Assembly (NCBI GenBank): GCA_965153455.1
Contig: OZ234503.1
Location: 10,359,118-10,423,117 of the forward strand
DNA from: Sphagnum compactum
Lineage: Eukaryota; Bryophyta; Sphagnopsida; Sphagnales
Direction of reading: 5' to 3'
DNA length: 64,000 nucleotides
Shown: positions 44,451-56,284 of the stretch, piece by piece
Position numbering within the stretch: position 1 is the stretch's first letter
Layout of the letters: each line of letters starts with the position of its first letter
Made by a program: the position numbers and the translations under genes
The notes under the pieces: model-generated
Database searches by the model: none
Seen by the model: the letters and a program-made list of their open reading frames with translations, nothing else
What the model was told of the DNA's origin: nothing

Positions 44451-46730
44451 TTTAATAGTGTTAGTGTACTAATATATGGAGGGTGTTGAATCCTAGGCTT
44501 GTGTGTAGTGTGAAGAAATGTTGTTATGGGCAATGAAATTGCTTGATGGTCTGAATTTTGTTTTTTAGTTATCTTGAATTAATAGTTAAATATATAATAG
44601 GTAGGTTTGGTAGGTTTGTGAGAATTTTAGAGGACCAATGGAATTGGTAGGAAAGGACCATTAGTTTCAATGTTCAGCAGAATAGGGTTGTGTGTAGGTC
44701 TGAATTGTTTTTTTTTCAGGCCAATAGGATTGCTGGATTTGGTGGTCTGAATTTGTTTTCATAGTTATCTCCAGAGGGAACAAACAGTTCAATGTTTAGT
44801 AGCTATTTACAGACAGGGTTACTCTTGCACATTACCTGTGCACTTTTATTTTACTTAGTGCCTCTGCGAACTATCCTTCCCATACTGACTGGCACCCAGA
44901 ATCGTTTTGGAGTATGGTGAAGCCACCTATATTCTAGTGGTGTACAAAAGGATCCATTATTCTAGTGTAACTTGTCTAAAGTTATTTAACCTAGCCAAAA
45001 TGGATTGATCATATGTTTGCCTGGCTCCCAAGTTCCACCCAAGTTGCAAACATTTAGCTGTTTTCAAATCACCTCAAAGTCGACCCCTGAGTCATATAAA
45101 AAAGTTGAAATGGCCACAAATAATTTCTAGTCAAAATGACTAGTACGGTCCATAAAAAGACTTCAGAGCTACAAGGCAAGTTTTTTGTGGGTATATACAT
45201 TTGGTGGGGTTTTCCTAACTTTTCTAGTTTGTTTGAAGATTCATTTGCACCACTCTACCCTTTAAATGTGTGTGCTTCTTGACCGAGCTTTTTCATACGG
45301 CATCATTTGCATTTTCCCTTTTTCCCCTTTTTGCTTATTATTTTTTCTGAACCCTTTTTAAAAGTGATTTGATATCTCATTTGTATCTCAAATGTTCCGT
45401 GGCCTTCTGCAATCCATTCAAGTGCTTTGGTAACCATATTTTCTTGTTTGGAGCTATAAGCCTCTACAACCATCATTCTTTCTTAACAGCAGATCCACTG
45501 TTTGAGCTATATGATGGCCCACAGCTCAATGAATCCCATGTTTGACATTCCACAAGCTCACACACTTGCTGGGGGAGTACTCAGGATGGACTGCCTTATA
45601 ATATCCCCATCATTGTCACATTTCGTTGTTTCATAGGACAGCAAATTATCTTTTTATGATTGATACCTGTTCACTTTCAACTTACACTCTTTGAACATAC
45701 CTTCTCTTAAGAGCCAGACAACTTGGGATGAATACACAACATTATATATATCTTGATGAAAGCAAAGCAGTAGCCTTTGCATGAAAGGAGTGGTACTAGA
45801 CTTTGTCGATGTCATGCTGTTCTACAGTTCGTTGCACTTTTTGATTGACCAGCCCAAAGGATTGGGGCTGAGAATCAAGATACAACCTTTATACCTTTCA
45901 TGCTCTTTTAGCCCATTTTTGGTCGGTCCAGCTTTTCAAAAGTAATTTCTTTTTCTTCTGATGCCCAAAGCATTATTGTGCCATTTGTGGCAAGCGAGGG
46001 AAAAAAAAGCATTATGATGTCTCCAACCCCCCCAGCCCCCTCCCCCCCCCCCAATCGTGCCAGGAAGGGGGGGGGGGGGGGGGAGGAATTCAAGGTAGGA
46101 TTAATTGGCCTGATATTTGCTTCAAATGAAAAAATTAGGAGGCCAATTTGCTATAGAAAAAAACATAGGTGATACTTTGGCTAACTTTACTGAAATTTGA
46201 CAAAAACGTTTGAGGTTTAATATCAATTGCAATGCCCAAATTATTGAAGTTATGCACTACCCACTTCGAAGGAGACAATTTGTGGGGATAGAACCTCATT
46301 AATCAAAGTTTATACTCTTTAAAGTAAATGATAAATATTTTTTTAATTTCAGTTTTAAAAAATGGTGGAACTTACAAAAAAATGGTTTTACTTACAAAAA
46401 TCTATCTTAACATTATACAAGACACTTTATTAGGTTAGGTATTTTAAAATTGACCCTTATGCATAACATGTGAGTATTATAACAAATAATGGAAGAAATT
46501 ATCAATCAAGGGTATTGTGTAAATAATTGTACAATGTGAACAGGGTAATTATTCATCATTTATCTTTATCATGGATTGGTAATTTGACAAAATTTAGCTA
46601 AGGTAGATAGGCCATGAAATGAACACTTAAGAAATCAAACAAGGTCGAATCCTCACACATTGTTCCTCTAATTCTGAAACTCAGAGAACATTTTTAACCC
46701 TTCACCTAATGCTTCCAACATTACAAAAAC
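44450..46730. other. AT-rich DNA, no gene recognised
   Basis: Only short frames (61-64 codons around the poly-C/poly-G stretch) are present, and these are translations of homopolymers. No domain, TIR or RNA gene was seen apart from the hairpin at 46041-46085. Confidence 0.5.
46041..46085. repeat. Poly-C / poly-G inverted repeat
   Basis: Eleven C (46042-46052) are separated by a 14-bp spacer from seventeen G (46067-46083), flanked by T and A on the outer sides. The two arms can pair completely into a GC hairpin, and the G run could form a quadruplex instead. Homopolymer lengths here may also be inaccurate because such tracts are hard to sequence. Confidence 0.85.
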
Positions 46731-46739
46731 CTCTCAATT

Positions 46740-47170
46740 CAATTTTTAAATGAGTAAGATATGGGGTGTTTAGTGTAAGGGAGTTCAGTGTCCAATGATG
46801 GGCGACTTAAACAAGTTAGGATGTCGAGCTTAAGATCTTTGATCATTATATCTTTGTCTCTTGAATACCAAGAAGTTTTGTAAAGCCCTAGTTGATGCAC
46901 CCATCAGGTTTTTAATCATTCAAAATAGATTAAAAATGAGAAAAATATGGGGGTGGAAGTATAGAGGAGTGTAAAAACATTTTTACAAAAAAATTGAAAA
47001 AAACTATCACTGATCCTCTTCTTGTGTTTTTGGTGTTGCTCCTTTATTTATAAGGTTCAAAGAACATTGTAGCCCTCCAGTTTGCACACCCAATGACACA
47101 AAAATTGCAAATTTTGGCTAAGGAATTAGGACAATATTGAAAAGTGTTCAATGATAGGTACGTGTTTAGT
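46740..47170 (-). repeat. Dispersed ~0.43-kb repeat, copy B (inverse of 36366-36800)
   Basis: This is the opposite-strand partner of 36366-36800. It contains CTTCTTGTGTTTTTGGTGTT, matching the complement of AACACAATAAGAGG in copy A, and the shared word GGGCTACAATGTTC on its complement. No frame or terminal structure was found. Confidence 0.75.
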
Positions 47171-47174
47171 GATG

Positions 47175-50100
47175 GGCTGTTCTATGGTATATATCCACGA
47201 CAAGTTTCTTCCCTATGTACTTCTCTCACTCACTATAAACTTCAGCAGGAGACACTACTCTTGAGACACTACTCTTCAGTCTCTACTATCTTTCTCCCAA
47301 AAAACTGAAAGATCTGAAGTTCTGGCAGACACAAAGTAAGTAAACTCTGGCGCATGTGACAAGACAAAACATACTGTACTCCAAAGCTGTTCAAATATAC
47401 GCATACCCCCTGAACTGAGAAACTGAATTATGAGAGTTGCCTTCAGCAGTAGATCTCAATAGAAGACCCCTTTAATAGCTGTGTCATTGTATAAATCATT
47501 TTGTACGCTATAGGTTCACTTGTGTCCTAATTTCTAAACTGATGACCAGAGCAACAACACAAAACAACAAGAAGTGCAGATTGCTGTAGAGTTTTCTTAT
47601 ATTATGTTTACTGCAAAATCACTGCAATCATGTCAGGGTAGCAGCAGCTACATCTGCACTTGAACAAATTTTGATTTCAATATTGGAAGATTAGTTTTAG
47701 ATTACCCAAAAGATGGAATGATCCTGTCACATGTGTCATGGGTTTTTTTCGTTTTTTCCTTCTCTTTGGGAAAGAGAAAAAGAGAACCCACGACGAGAGT
47801 GAGAAATTGAATCCAGAACGCAGCCTTATTTTATCATATAAGCCAGGTACTGCTGCTGCTGGACTAGGTCCTCCCACTGGCACCTGTTAGAGCATCTCCA
47901 TCAGTGCTTCTTCTCTCTTTTTTCAATATCGTGTTTTTGGTGAAATTTAACAAAAAATTAGCAAAATTGACCAAATTCACAATAGAAAGAAAAATTCCAA
48001 AGTTTCCCCAGTTTCTTTGTCAAAAAATGGCAACATTTTTCCATTGAATCTCCACCCACACTACATATTCATGAAGTATAGTAGTCAAATAGTGTGAAAC
48101 TCAGTTTCACCCTGTACATGAGGACCTGTAAAAGGAAATGACTGTTATTGGTCAACAATACTGGCTGGCCAAGGTGGTGAGAATTAAATAGTCTTTCACT
48201 TTATATTGTCCACTTGTTCACTTTTATCATGGGTGGGGATGGTCAAATAATTAGCAATGTATGTTGGATGTGGTTTTGCAAACAGAGCTCAGATATGGGG
48301 TCTTGATACTTAGGAAATACATAGTTCAATGTGGAACCATGTAACTTATAATTCGTCTTGAGAGAAGCGAGACAAAAAATATATTATTACAAGCAAAAGA
48401 AGACACTAATCAAGTTTGAGTGAAAATGAGTTATGGAGGAGTAAGTAGCTAGTGTAAACATGCCTGCCACCAAACACCAACTATATTTTACTCATTTCTA
48501 GTCCCTTTTTGGTCAACTTCATGGCTATGGTTGTGCCAAGTGATGGTATAGAATAGCTCTTCGAAACTCATGAGGTAAAGAATCTGCGAAGGAGAAGCAC
48601 AAAGAGGACAAGCTATCCACATCATAAAATGTTTGGAAATAATTAGAACTTGTTTATTTTCAAATTTCATATTTTTTGGTTCTCTTTTAATGATTGAAAA
48701 TCTATGGTTGAGTTAACTAAAGCTTTACAAAACCTTTTTGAACTTTAGAAGTAATAGAAAAAATTTCAAGAATTTTAAACTCCAAATCACAAATTGTTTC
48801 AACAAGTTCATTACCAAACATTGACCACAATGACTTCATGACCTATCTTCCTCGTTTTAAATCCATTTTTAGTGATTTGCGTGGCTATGCATGTGCCAAG
48901 TGATGATTTACAATATCTCTTTAAACTGCAAAGACAATAGAGGAAAGTTCAAAGATTTTAAACTTTTTGATTCACTAAGTCTTTGATCATCGACATGTTT
49001 ACATTATTTGGAAATGCAAGAAAAGACAAAAAAGCCATTGTTGATGTAATTGGCATCCTAAAAATATTTTCCCACATCATTAATAACTTTTTAGACTATT
49101 TTGCCTATTCAAGATTGTAGGGTGGTGCTTTGATTTGCTAATAAACTTTTGATTTTGGGTTTTAACAAATTATAACTTCTATTGTGGGTTTTGGAAATTT
49201 TTGAAAGATAATCATTTGGTTCATGAAAGAATTGATTGTTTAGGATAGGTTATCTGACCAAATTAAAAACATTTTTTTGGATGCAATTAAAAGCTAAAAC
49301 TAGTTCTTTGATTTTTTAAAACCATTGGTCAAGGGTTGAACTCAATTCTTTGATTTTTGAAAACCATCAAGCAAGGGTCCATATACCTAATCCTAAACCA
49401 TTGGGTTTTCTTTGAGAAAGAGAAAATCACACAGAATTCATAGTCAAGTTTTTGGACAAGTTTTATGTTAAAAACTTACATTGACATTATACTAAGTGGT
49501 TATCAAGTTGGCCATCGAAAAAAACACTTATGCATAATAGATGGGTAATATTTATTTTAAATCATGAAATTGGTGGTAACTAGGGTTTACTTAAACAAAG
49601 AAATTGACAATAGTGGGTCTCACAAAGCTTCAAAATCCAATTATTTATGCCTTTTAAAGAAAAAGGGAAAAACAAATAATCATGGCCCTACCCTATTGGT
49701 TAAAGAAAAGAACTAATTAATATTGGTTACTAATCATTGACTTTTTTTAAGGTGAGTATTTTCTAGAAGTTTTATGTAATTGTCAAATTATGTGCTTTAA
49801 GTTCACCTTTGAATATAGATTTATCTTCGGGTCAAATCACATTTGGTTTGTTTATTGTACACAACATCTAACACCGTGGCTATAATGATGAATTGAACCC
49901 GAATATCAATTTGAAAGGTGCCCATAAGGCCACATTCACTAGAAGAAATTTGGAAATAAACAATTACAAATCTTGTAGTCACCTTGGACAAGTAACAAAA
50001 CACAACCAATTGCAAAAAACTCCATGTGGCATGTATAATCACATTAATAGTTGCATATCACTTGTGATTGCAAGGATTTTTCATCCACTAATTAGTTTTA

Positions 50101-50290
50101 GGACTATGCGATTAAATATACAACTACATAAAATATTGGGCAATATTTTTTAAATAAATAAATTTAAATTATCTAATATAATTTTTAATCACATATATTA
50201 AGTAAAGTATTTATATTTATATAAATAATGCATTATAATAATCCATATTATTTATAATTTCATAAATTTTCATTCTATGAGTTATTGACA
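47175..50290. other. No gene recognised; weak internal duplications
   Basis: Two stretches near 48515-48560 and 48865-48930 share GGCTATG..TGTGCCAAGTGATG. Another pair near 49300 and 49350 shares TTCTTTGATTTTT.AAAACCAT. Part of 46380-46500 resembles 49440-49560 (ACATTATAC then CTTATGCATAA). These look like fragments of old dispersed repeats. No coding domain was seen. Confidence 0.45.
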
Positions 50291-50294
50291 TGTG

Positions 50295-50410
50295 TCACTA
50301 CTTAGGTTAAGCTAACAATTTAATTTAAGTAGTTAGGCTAAACCACCTAGTTTAAGTACCTAGACTAGCTTAGGTAGGCACCTAGGTTAAGTAGCCTAAC
50401 CATGTAAAGT
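50295..50410. repeat. Short repeat around TAGGTTAAGTAGCCTA
   Basis: The words CTTAGGTTAAG, TTTAAGTAGTTAGGCTAA, TTTAAGTACCTAG, CTTAGGTAGGCACCTAG and GTTAAGTAGCCTAA follow each other within about 115 bp. The region beyond, to 51230, is very AT-rich and holds no gene. Confidence 0.55.
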
Positions 50411-51236
50411 ACATACGGTCAACAATCATTGATCACAACTAGGTCACTTGTGATGTTTGATCCTTGGACCCCAAGGATGGATATCAATTCCTTTGATATC
50501 AAACCATCCCACTTAATGTGAAACATATTAAAATGCACTTTATTTACCCCATACTTAATTTTAAACATTACACAAACATCAATTTCAATCTTTCATATTT
50601 TATTGATATTTGCCCAAATGAAAAAATTTAAAGTTTATTCTTAAAGTACTTTCAATGACATGCACGATATAATATATTTTCTTCCAAAAATGTACATGAA
50701 TTTGATTTTTTTTTTTGAATTTTGTTAAATTGGATTACATTTCAAATGATGATTCATCGGAAAATAAAATTCAAGCACATGATTTATAAATGAAAAATAT
50801 TTTATGGCTAATCTTTAATAATAACTAAAAATAATAGTTTATCCCCCACATATTAATCTTTCATTTCATTAAAACAATTTATTCAATGTGATTATGATAT
50901 ATCAATCCCATTTCAAAAAATATTTATGATGTAAAATTTTTTTTTACATTTTAAATTTTAGTCTAAATCATATTTAATAATGTTAGATAATCAATGAATT
51001 TGATGATATTTTATATTTTATATTTTTACAAATATAATCTATAAATTTTATCCAAAATTATGGTAAAAATTTTATGACACTACTACAAATCATGATTTTT
51101 GAAAAGGTTCAAATTGATTACTTTGTCATTTTGACTTATGGACATGTACATTTTGACTAAAAGTTAGGGGCTTAAATAACACATGTATTTTTCAACTGAT
51201 CAACTTGACAATAATTAATTTGACTAAAAAATATAT

Positions 51237-51415
51237 AGTCAAGTTGTACAACCTTAATCAAAATGGCCAATGGGTTTTAGTCAAATTGAACATTTAATTA
51301 AAATGTTCAATGATCTTTAGTCAAATTGAACATTTTGTCAAAATGACCAATGGTCTTTAATCAAATTCAACATTTGATCAAGATTGTCAATGATCTTTAA
51401 TCAAATGTGACATGA
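51237..51415. repeat. 40-bp tandem repeat, about 4.5 units
   Basis: Units begin with AGTCAAATTGAACATTT or AATCAAATTCAACATTT at 51279, 51319, 51359 and 51399 (exactly 40 bp apart), with an earlier diverged unit at 51237. Each unit contains TCAAATTGAACATTT followed by AATGTTCAATGATCTTT, so each has a partial inverted repeat. Confidence 0.85.
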
Positions 51416-51420
51416 TCTAC

Positions 51421-51540
51421 TATCCTATGCATCTACCTTTTACCTATCACCCACCTAATAACCTAGCTAACTATTTACCTACCTATTACTTTCCTACCTA
51501 TCTACCTACTTACTTACCCACCTACTTGCCTATTACTTAC
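51421..51540. repeat. (CTAC/CTAT)n-like degenerate microsatellite
   Basis: CCTACCTATTACTTTCCTAC and similar words run for about 120 bp up to the TIR element that begins at 51543. A related fragment (CCCACTTACCTACTGAAG) appears at 52202 just past the element's other end, so the element may have inserted into this tract. Confidence 0.7.
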
Positions 51541-51542
51541 AG

Positions 51543-52186
51543 CGGGTGAAAGCACACTACAGTGGAACAAAAGGCACATCACGACAATCCATTTTTAATC
51601 CATTATGAAATAAAATATACTAGGAAAGTATGAAAATAATAGGCAAAAAAAAAAACTTTGAATTAAATGGGCCATGTGGCAAAATGTTATAAAATATTTT
51701 TCCATAAGGATTTAAGCATCTTTAACTTATTTTATGATAATCTTATGCTTGAAATATGACCATCTAAATCATTATTTTCAATAAATGAAAGAGTTCCTTT
51801 AGAAGCTTCATACTTGATACACATCTCAAAATTTAATCATCAAATCTTTTCAAATTGTCTTATGTAATATCAATTTGTCACAATATTATTACCATTGAAT
51901 CATTTATTCATAAAGGACATTATATCAAGTTGTATTGAGTCCATTTAATTTATCTTTGACTGGACAGGTATTTTTGTACAACGTTAAAAGTCCATAACAA
52001 ATTTAATACTAAAGATTTGACCATGAAATTTTAACATAATGTTTTGATGTATGACCATTCTTGACATGAGTCTCATTTCATCATTTGCACATATTAATTG
52101 GAATAAACTACTATTGAAAATTTAAAAATTGTGAAAAATGAATTCCCAAACATCCAAAGTGTAACACCTTAATGGGCTTTCACCCC
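51543..52186. mobile_element. TIR element, GGGTGAAAGC family, copy A (~640 bp)
   Basis: The left end reads GGGTGAAAGCACACTACAGT. The reverse complement of the right end reads GGGGTGAAAGCCCATTAAGG and continues TGTTACACTTT. It pairs with the similar element at 37289-37908, and short blocks are shared inside. The interior is AT-rich with no frame. It sits in a CTAC-rich tract that continues on its far side, consistent with an insertion. It is probably a non-autonomous DNA transposon of unassigned superfamily. Confidence 0.7.
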
Positions 52187-52204
52187 ATCGTACATATCCT
52201 CCCA

Positions 52205-52350
52205 CTTACCTACTGAAGTTTAGCCACTAGGTGTAGCCATCAGATGTAGCCATTATATTTAACCATTAAATTTAACCAAATTTTAGTCATTAAGTTTAAC
52301 TTAACTTTAACCACTAGGTTTAACTACTATGTTTAACCATTAAAATTTGG
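52205..52350. repeat. Degenerate ~16-bp repeat around TTTAACCATTA
   Basis: GTTTAGCCACTAGGTGTAGC, TTTAACCATTAAATTTAACC and TTTAACCACTAGGTTTAACT follow each other with variable units of about 14-20 bp. The array ends where duplication copy 2 begins. Confidence 0.65.
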
Positions 52351-52429
52351 CATTATACACATATTTAATTAATTTTGGACTTTACAAAAGTTTGAAAATA
52401 CTAACAAAGATTTTAATCTATTCCAAAAA

Positions 52430-52800
52430 GGAAATTGTCAATTATAAATCTAACCTTATGGCCACCAAGTTGTCAACCATAACAAAAGAACTGGATAAAT
52501 CAACAAAATGCAACTTACAACTTACACCTTTTGACCGGTAAGTTGCTAACCACATCAAAAGATCTTGAAAAATCAACAAAATGTAATTTACATCAATAAT
52601 ACAAATTACACCTTCCGGTCACCAAGTTATTAATGGCAGCAAAAAACCTTGAAAAATCAACAAAAAATGCAACTTACAAATTACACCTTTTGGCCACCAA
52701 GTTGTTAGCCACATCAAAGGACCTTGAAAAATTAACAACATACAACTTAATACATCAATCATACAAATTTCACCTTCTGGCCATTAGGTTGTTGGCTATT
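52430..52800. repeat. ~75-bp tandem repeat inside duplication copy 2
   Basis: Four units contain CTTGAAAAATCAACAAAATG, CAACTTACAA, TTACACCTT and TGGCCACCAAGTTGTTA. Copy 1 has about three units (26290-26500), so unit number changed after the duplication. Confidence 0.8.
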
Positions 52801-53179
52801 AATATAGATAAAGAAAATTTATTGAATATTTCAAATACAATTTGAACTTTGAGCCATGGTGGCTACCTCATTGTCAGGTAGAGCAAACAACCTTTAAAAA
52901 TCAATAAATGAAAAATCCATTATAAAGAACACTAACAACAACGCAAACCATAAGAAAAAAGTTAATTCCTCTTTTTCTTAAAACTTTTGGGATGGTCCAT
53001 GGTCAAATATGCAATTAAATCCGCATCATCTCAAAGTAAGAATTTCAATGGCAAACATGGTTTTCTCCCTTTCAAAGCTGCAAACACCATCACATAGTCT
53101 GTGAACAAAAATCACAAACAACTACAAACAAAACTCAATACAAAAAAATAAAACCGTATTATAACATAATAGTTGACAT

Positions 53180-53945
53180 CATAAATGTAAACTAAAATGA
53201 GATGAATGATTCAGAGTGCATACCCAAAAGGGTCTCACATTGCGAAAATCCCCATTGTCATTATTCATATATTGCATGAACCACGAATAATTTCACGAAG
53301 AAGAACTTAAACAAAGCTTAGAATGCTTTAGCATTAAAATCATAATGATCTCAAACTGTCCTCATGAAAGGAAATTTAATTAAGGTTAGCCACAATCAAG
53401 ATGCTAAGTCCAACAATTGCACCTTATTCCTTGACAAAATTTCACCCCTGAAGGACTCCAAAAAAAAACCATCTCCACTTTGGATTTCGAAGTGTTTTGC
53501 TAGGTTCATCATCAATTAGTAATGCTTGATATTCCATCCCATAAGGTAGCCCACAACAAGCATAATACACACGTTTCAAATCTTTTATATAGTAATAAGA
53601 CCCCAAAGTAATTTGACCAAAAGTCTTTGAACATTGTTAAGATTTCTAAATAAAAATGAACTCATTCACAAACTTTTTTGGCATTAGCATTGGAAGAACT
53701 TTTAACACATCCTCAAATTTCATACAAAACCAAATTGCGATTCGTAGAACTTTTTGAAAGCATTGGAAAGAAAATGTTTGAAATTCCAGCTTTAATTTCA
53801 ACTTTGCTCTTGACAATGTTTTTGCCGAACACTCATGCATTCCCTTATAGAATAGCATATTGTGGCACATAACACAACACACTGTTCACACTGAGAATTA
53901 ATAATTTTTTGGGTCTTACAGACTTTAAGCATCCACGTGAACTCA
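53180..53945 (-). pseudogene. FCP1/NIF-like HAD phosphatase module 3, copy 2 (decayed)
   Basis: Minus-strand reading from about 53940 gives KKLLILSVNSVLCYV (worn motif I). The frame 53882-53646 then gives FQCFQKVLRIAIWFCMKFED followed by VLKVLPMLMPKKFVNEFIF. At 53528-53502 it gives ALLIDDEPSK followed by TLRNPKW. The LLIDDEPSK block is the intact paired-Asp HAD motif of FCP1/SCP-like proteins and is better preserved than in copy 1. Stops interrupt the sequence on both sides. Confidence 0.65.
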
Positions 53946-54403
53946 TTGAAGTGCCTTTGATGTGTTTAACTGGATGCAACACAATATTGAACTACAACAA
54001 TAACAAGAACTTCATCAATTAAATAAAGTATAGAAATGCGACAACATATTAGTCTATTGTTCACTATTATGATGACGTGTAATCAATAATAGTGTTTTGG
54101 TTTTAAGTAGGATGTTTGAATCACCACGAACTTCCACTAGAGTTTACAGCAAGTATTTAATACCACAATGTGCCATTACCAATTTTTGAAAAAGCAAATT
54201 CCAACAAACACCTGGCAACCACTAAGCCATGTTTCAACAAGCACACTACCGATTACGATTAACAATATATATGAAAAATAAATAATCATTCAAATCAAAT
54301 CAGGGAGATAGAAACAAAACAAATCATGTTCGACAATACATACATCATAATACCAAAAAAATCAAATAATATATTTCAATTTTTTCATTTCCAAGTTTCG
54401 ATT

Positions 54404-55030
54404 TCATCCTATTGTATAAAAAATGTCATCACATTTGGAAGAGCATTGTAGAGCCAATTTCTCATACCAAAGATCAAAAGGAAGAACATGTGTAATGTTC
54501 CCGAAAGGATTACACTCCAAAAATTTAAAAAATTTCAATCTAGATGAATGTAAGGATTCCAAGTACGGGACAATGGTTCCAAGCAAATAATTATCATCTA
54601 CTTTGGACAAATAAAACATCTGAAGGAAAATGGCACTAAAAAGAAGGTTAAACATATTCCTATGAGGCATGTCATCTACAAGCACTGTATTTCCATAATT
54701 TGTAACTAGAACATACAAAAAAAATTGTCTAAGTTTTTATGGAGAATAGGCTTATCAGGCCTTTCAGGAAGGAAATGTTCATTTCTAAAACAAAGCATTT
54801 GGTCTACTATTCTTGAAGATGGAAAGAAAATAGTAGTTTTCTCCCCAATTATTTCCAAATGCCTAGAAAAGTTCTTCAATCTTCATCCCAGAAGACCAAA
54901 TGTAAACAGTGAATTTTTTTACACAAGTGCAAAGGAACTATTTCAACACAAATTTCAGAACCATTGGGTGAGATCTAGTTAAACCCTCTCTTGTCACCAC
55001 TAGCACTCTATTTAGGCAAAGTTTGAGGTG
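54404..55030 (-). pseudogene. FCP1/NIF-like HAD phosphatase module 2, copy 2 (decayed)
   Basis: From about 55015 the minus strand reads LNRVLVVTREGLTRSHPMVL, a stop, then FLCTCVKKFTVYIWSSGMKI, the FCP1-type motif II region. Next comes IVDQMLCFRNEHFLPERPDK then PILHKNLDNFF, matching the family's W.Q..C....KP..K.L stretch. A frame change leads into the 104-codon open stretch (54718-54404). That stretch holds NTVLVDDMPHRNMFN, then PYLESLHSSRLKFFKFLECN and PFGNITHVLP. The order agrees with the domain, but at least two frame changes or stops make it a pseudogene. It aligns with 28843-29480 of copy 1. Confidence 0.7.
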
Positions 55031-55044
55031 GGATACACTCAAAC

Positions 55045-55110
55045 ATGCACATCCCTAAAGTGTGACACCCCAAAGGGGATCACCATAATGTGCTTTCACC
55101 CCATTCCTCC
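55045..55110. mobile_element. Short scar with GGGTGAAAGC element ends
   Basis: Here, where copy 2 lacks 1.3 kb relative to copy 1, the sequence reads AAAGTGTGACACCCCAAAGG, then GGATCACCATAATGTGCTTT, then CACCCCAT. The reverse complement starts GGGGTGAAAGCACATTATGG, the same terminal sequence as the elements at 37289-37908 and 51543-52186. It may be the remnant of an element whose excision or recombination removed the missing segment. Confidence 0.55.
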
Positions 55111-56284
55111 ACTAATTCAACCTCATAAGTTTTAGCATCGTAAATGAAATCATTGGAATAGTTGAGCATTGCATCCATCTCAGAAGTCCATGTGTATAGA
55201 AAAAATAAATGAATTTCCATTTAAAATCACATTTGGAAAAATTGAAAATAACATGAACTCACTAACAAAAAAAATATTAGTTCATTTTTTTATTCGAAAA
55301 CGTCTTGTGGCCCCCCAAATGTTTCCGAAACGAAAGACAAAAAATTAATAAGTTTACTTGTAACACCCAGCGACCACTACATGTTTATGAAACCAAAGCT
55401 AGCATCAAAAATGTTTTTATGATGAACCGGTAAAAGTACAGTACATTTGACCAAAATTGGCAGCTCAAAGTCCAGTTTTAGAATCCAAATCCAATGATTT
55501 TTTAAAAAACACTTAAATGGTGTTGAAGCTCAAATTTTTTTCCATTTCCAAGTTCATACCACCATAATTTAAACCTTTTTAAAAAACCTTTAAAATATGG
55601 GCCTTGAAAAAGTCAATTTAGATATCAAAATGGAATTTACAAATTTGAAATGTTCATTTTAAATCTTAAAAATTTTGAAAAACATTTTATTGCTTGATTT
55701 TTTCGTCTTAAGTGTTATGGTACTTTAGTGTGTGATAATAAAACGTTGTACGCTTAGTTTCTAACTCCAATAGAAGAAAAAAGTCCATAATCATAGTTTT
55801 TTTGGAGTAGTTTGGATTGAGGACATTGGATGTACCATCCCTTGTAAAATCCACCTTAGACTGAACATTTATCCTTTTCGTAATTTTTTTATTGAGTTTG
55901 AATTTTTCATCTCACTTTTGCTAAGTTTTTCAAATAGATTTGCATACAATGCAACAATACTTGATTCACCTAGAAAAATTTATCACTGGGACCTCCCAAA
56001 AAGTCCATCGTAACATGCTTTTATTCGAACGCTTGGCAACTACCAAACGTTCAAGAAAATGAAGTAGAATAACAGAAAATTCATGACAGGGACTTCTAAA
56101 GGTTTGCAAAAGACTATAAACGAGTTAAATCTCCTCAATGGGAGCCCTAGAGGTCGTTAGACATCTTGAAAACAAATTAAACTACCAACAAAAATCAAGT
56201 CTTTGTATTGGCAATGTTTAGCGATCACCAAACATTTAAAGAAATCCGAAGGATATCAAAAAACTTCTTAAATGTGACACTATG

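Noticed and set aside
40000-44500. Conserved plant microRNA precursors in the less AT-rich island
   Set aside because: Comparison by eye with the common families (miR156, 160, 166, 171, 319, 390, 396, 408) found no matching mature sequence.
47175-47345. Possible promoter and 5' exon (GTATATATCC, then a strong donor CAAA|gtaagtaa)
   Set aside because: No downstream exon with coding content could be linked, so the TATA-like and donor-like words may be chance.
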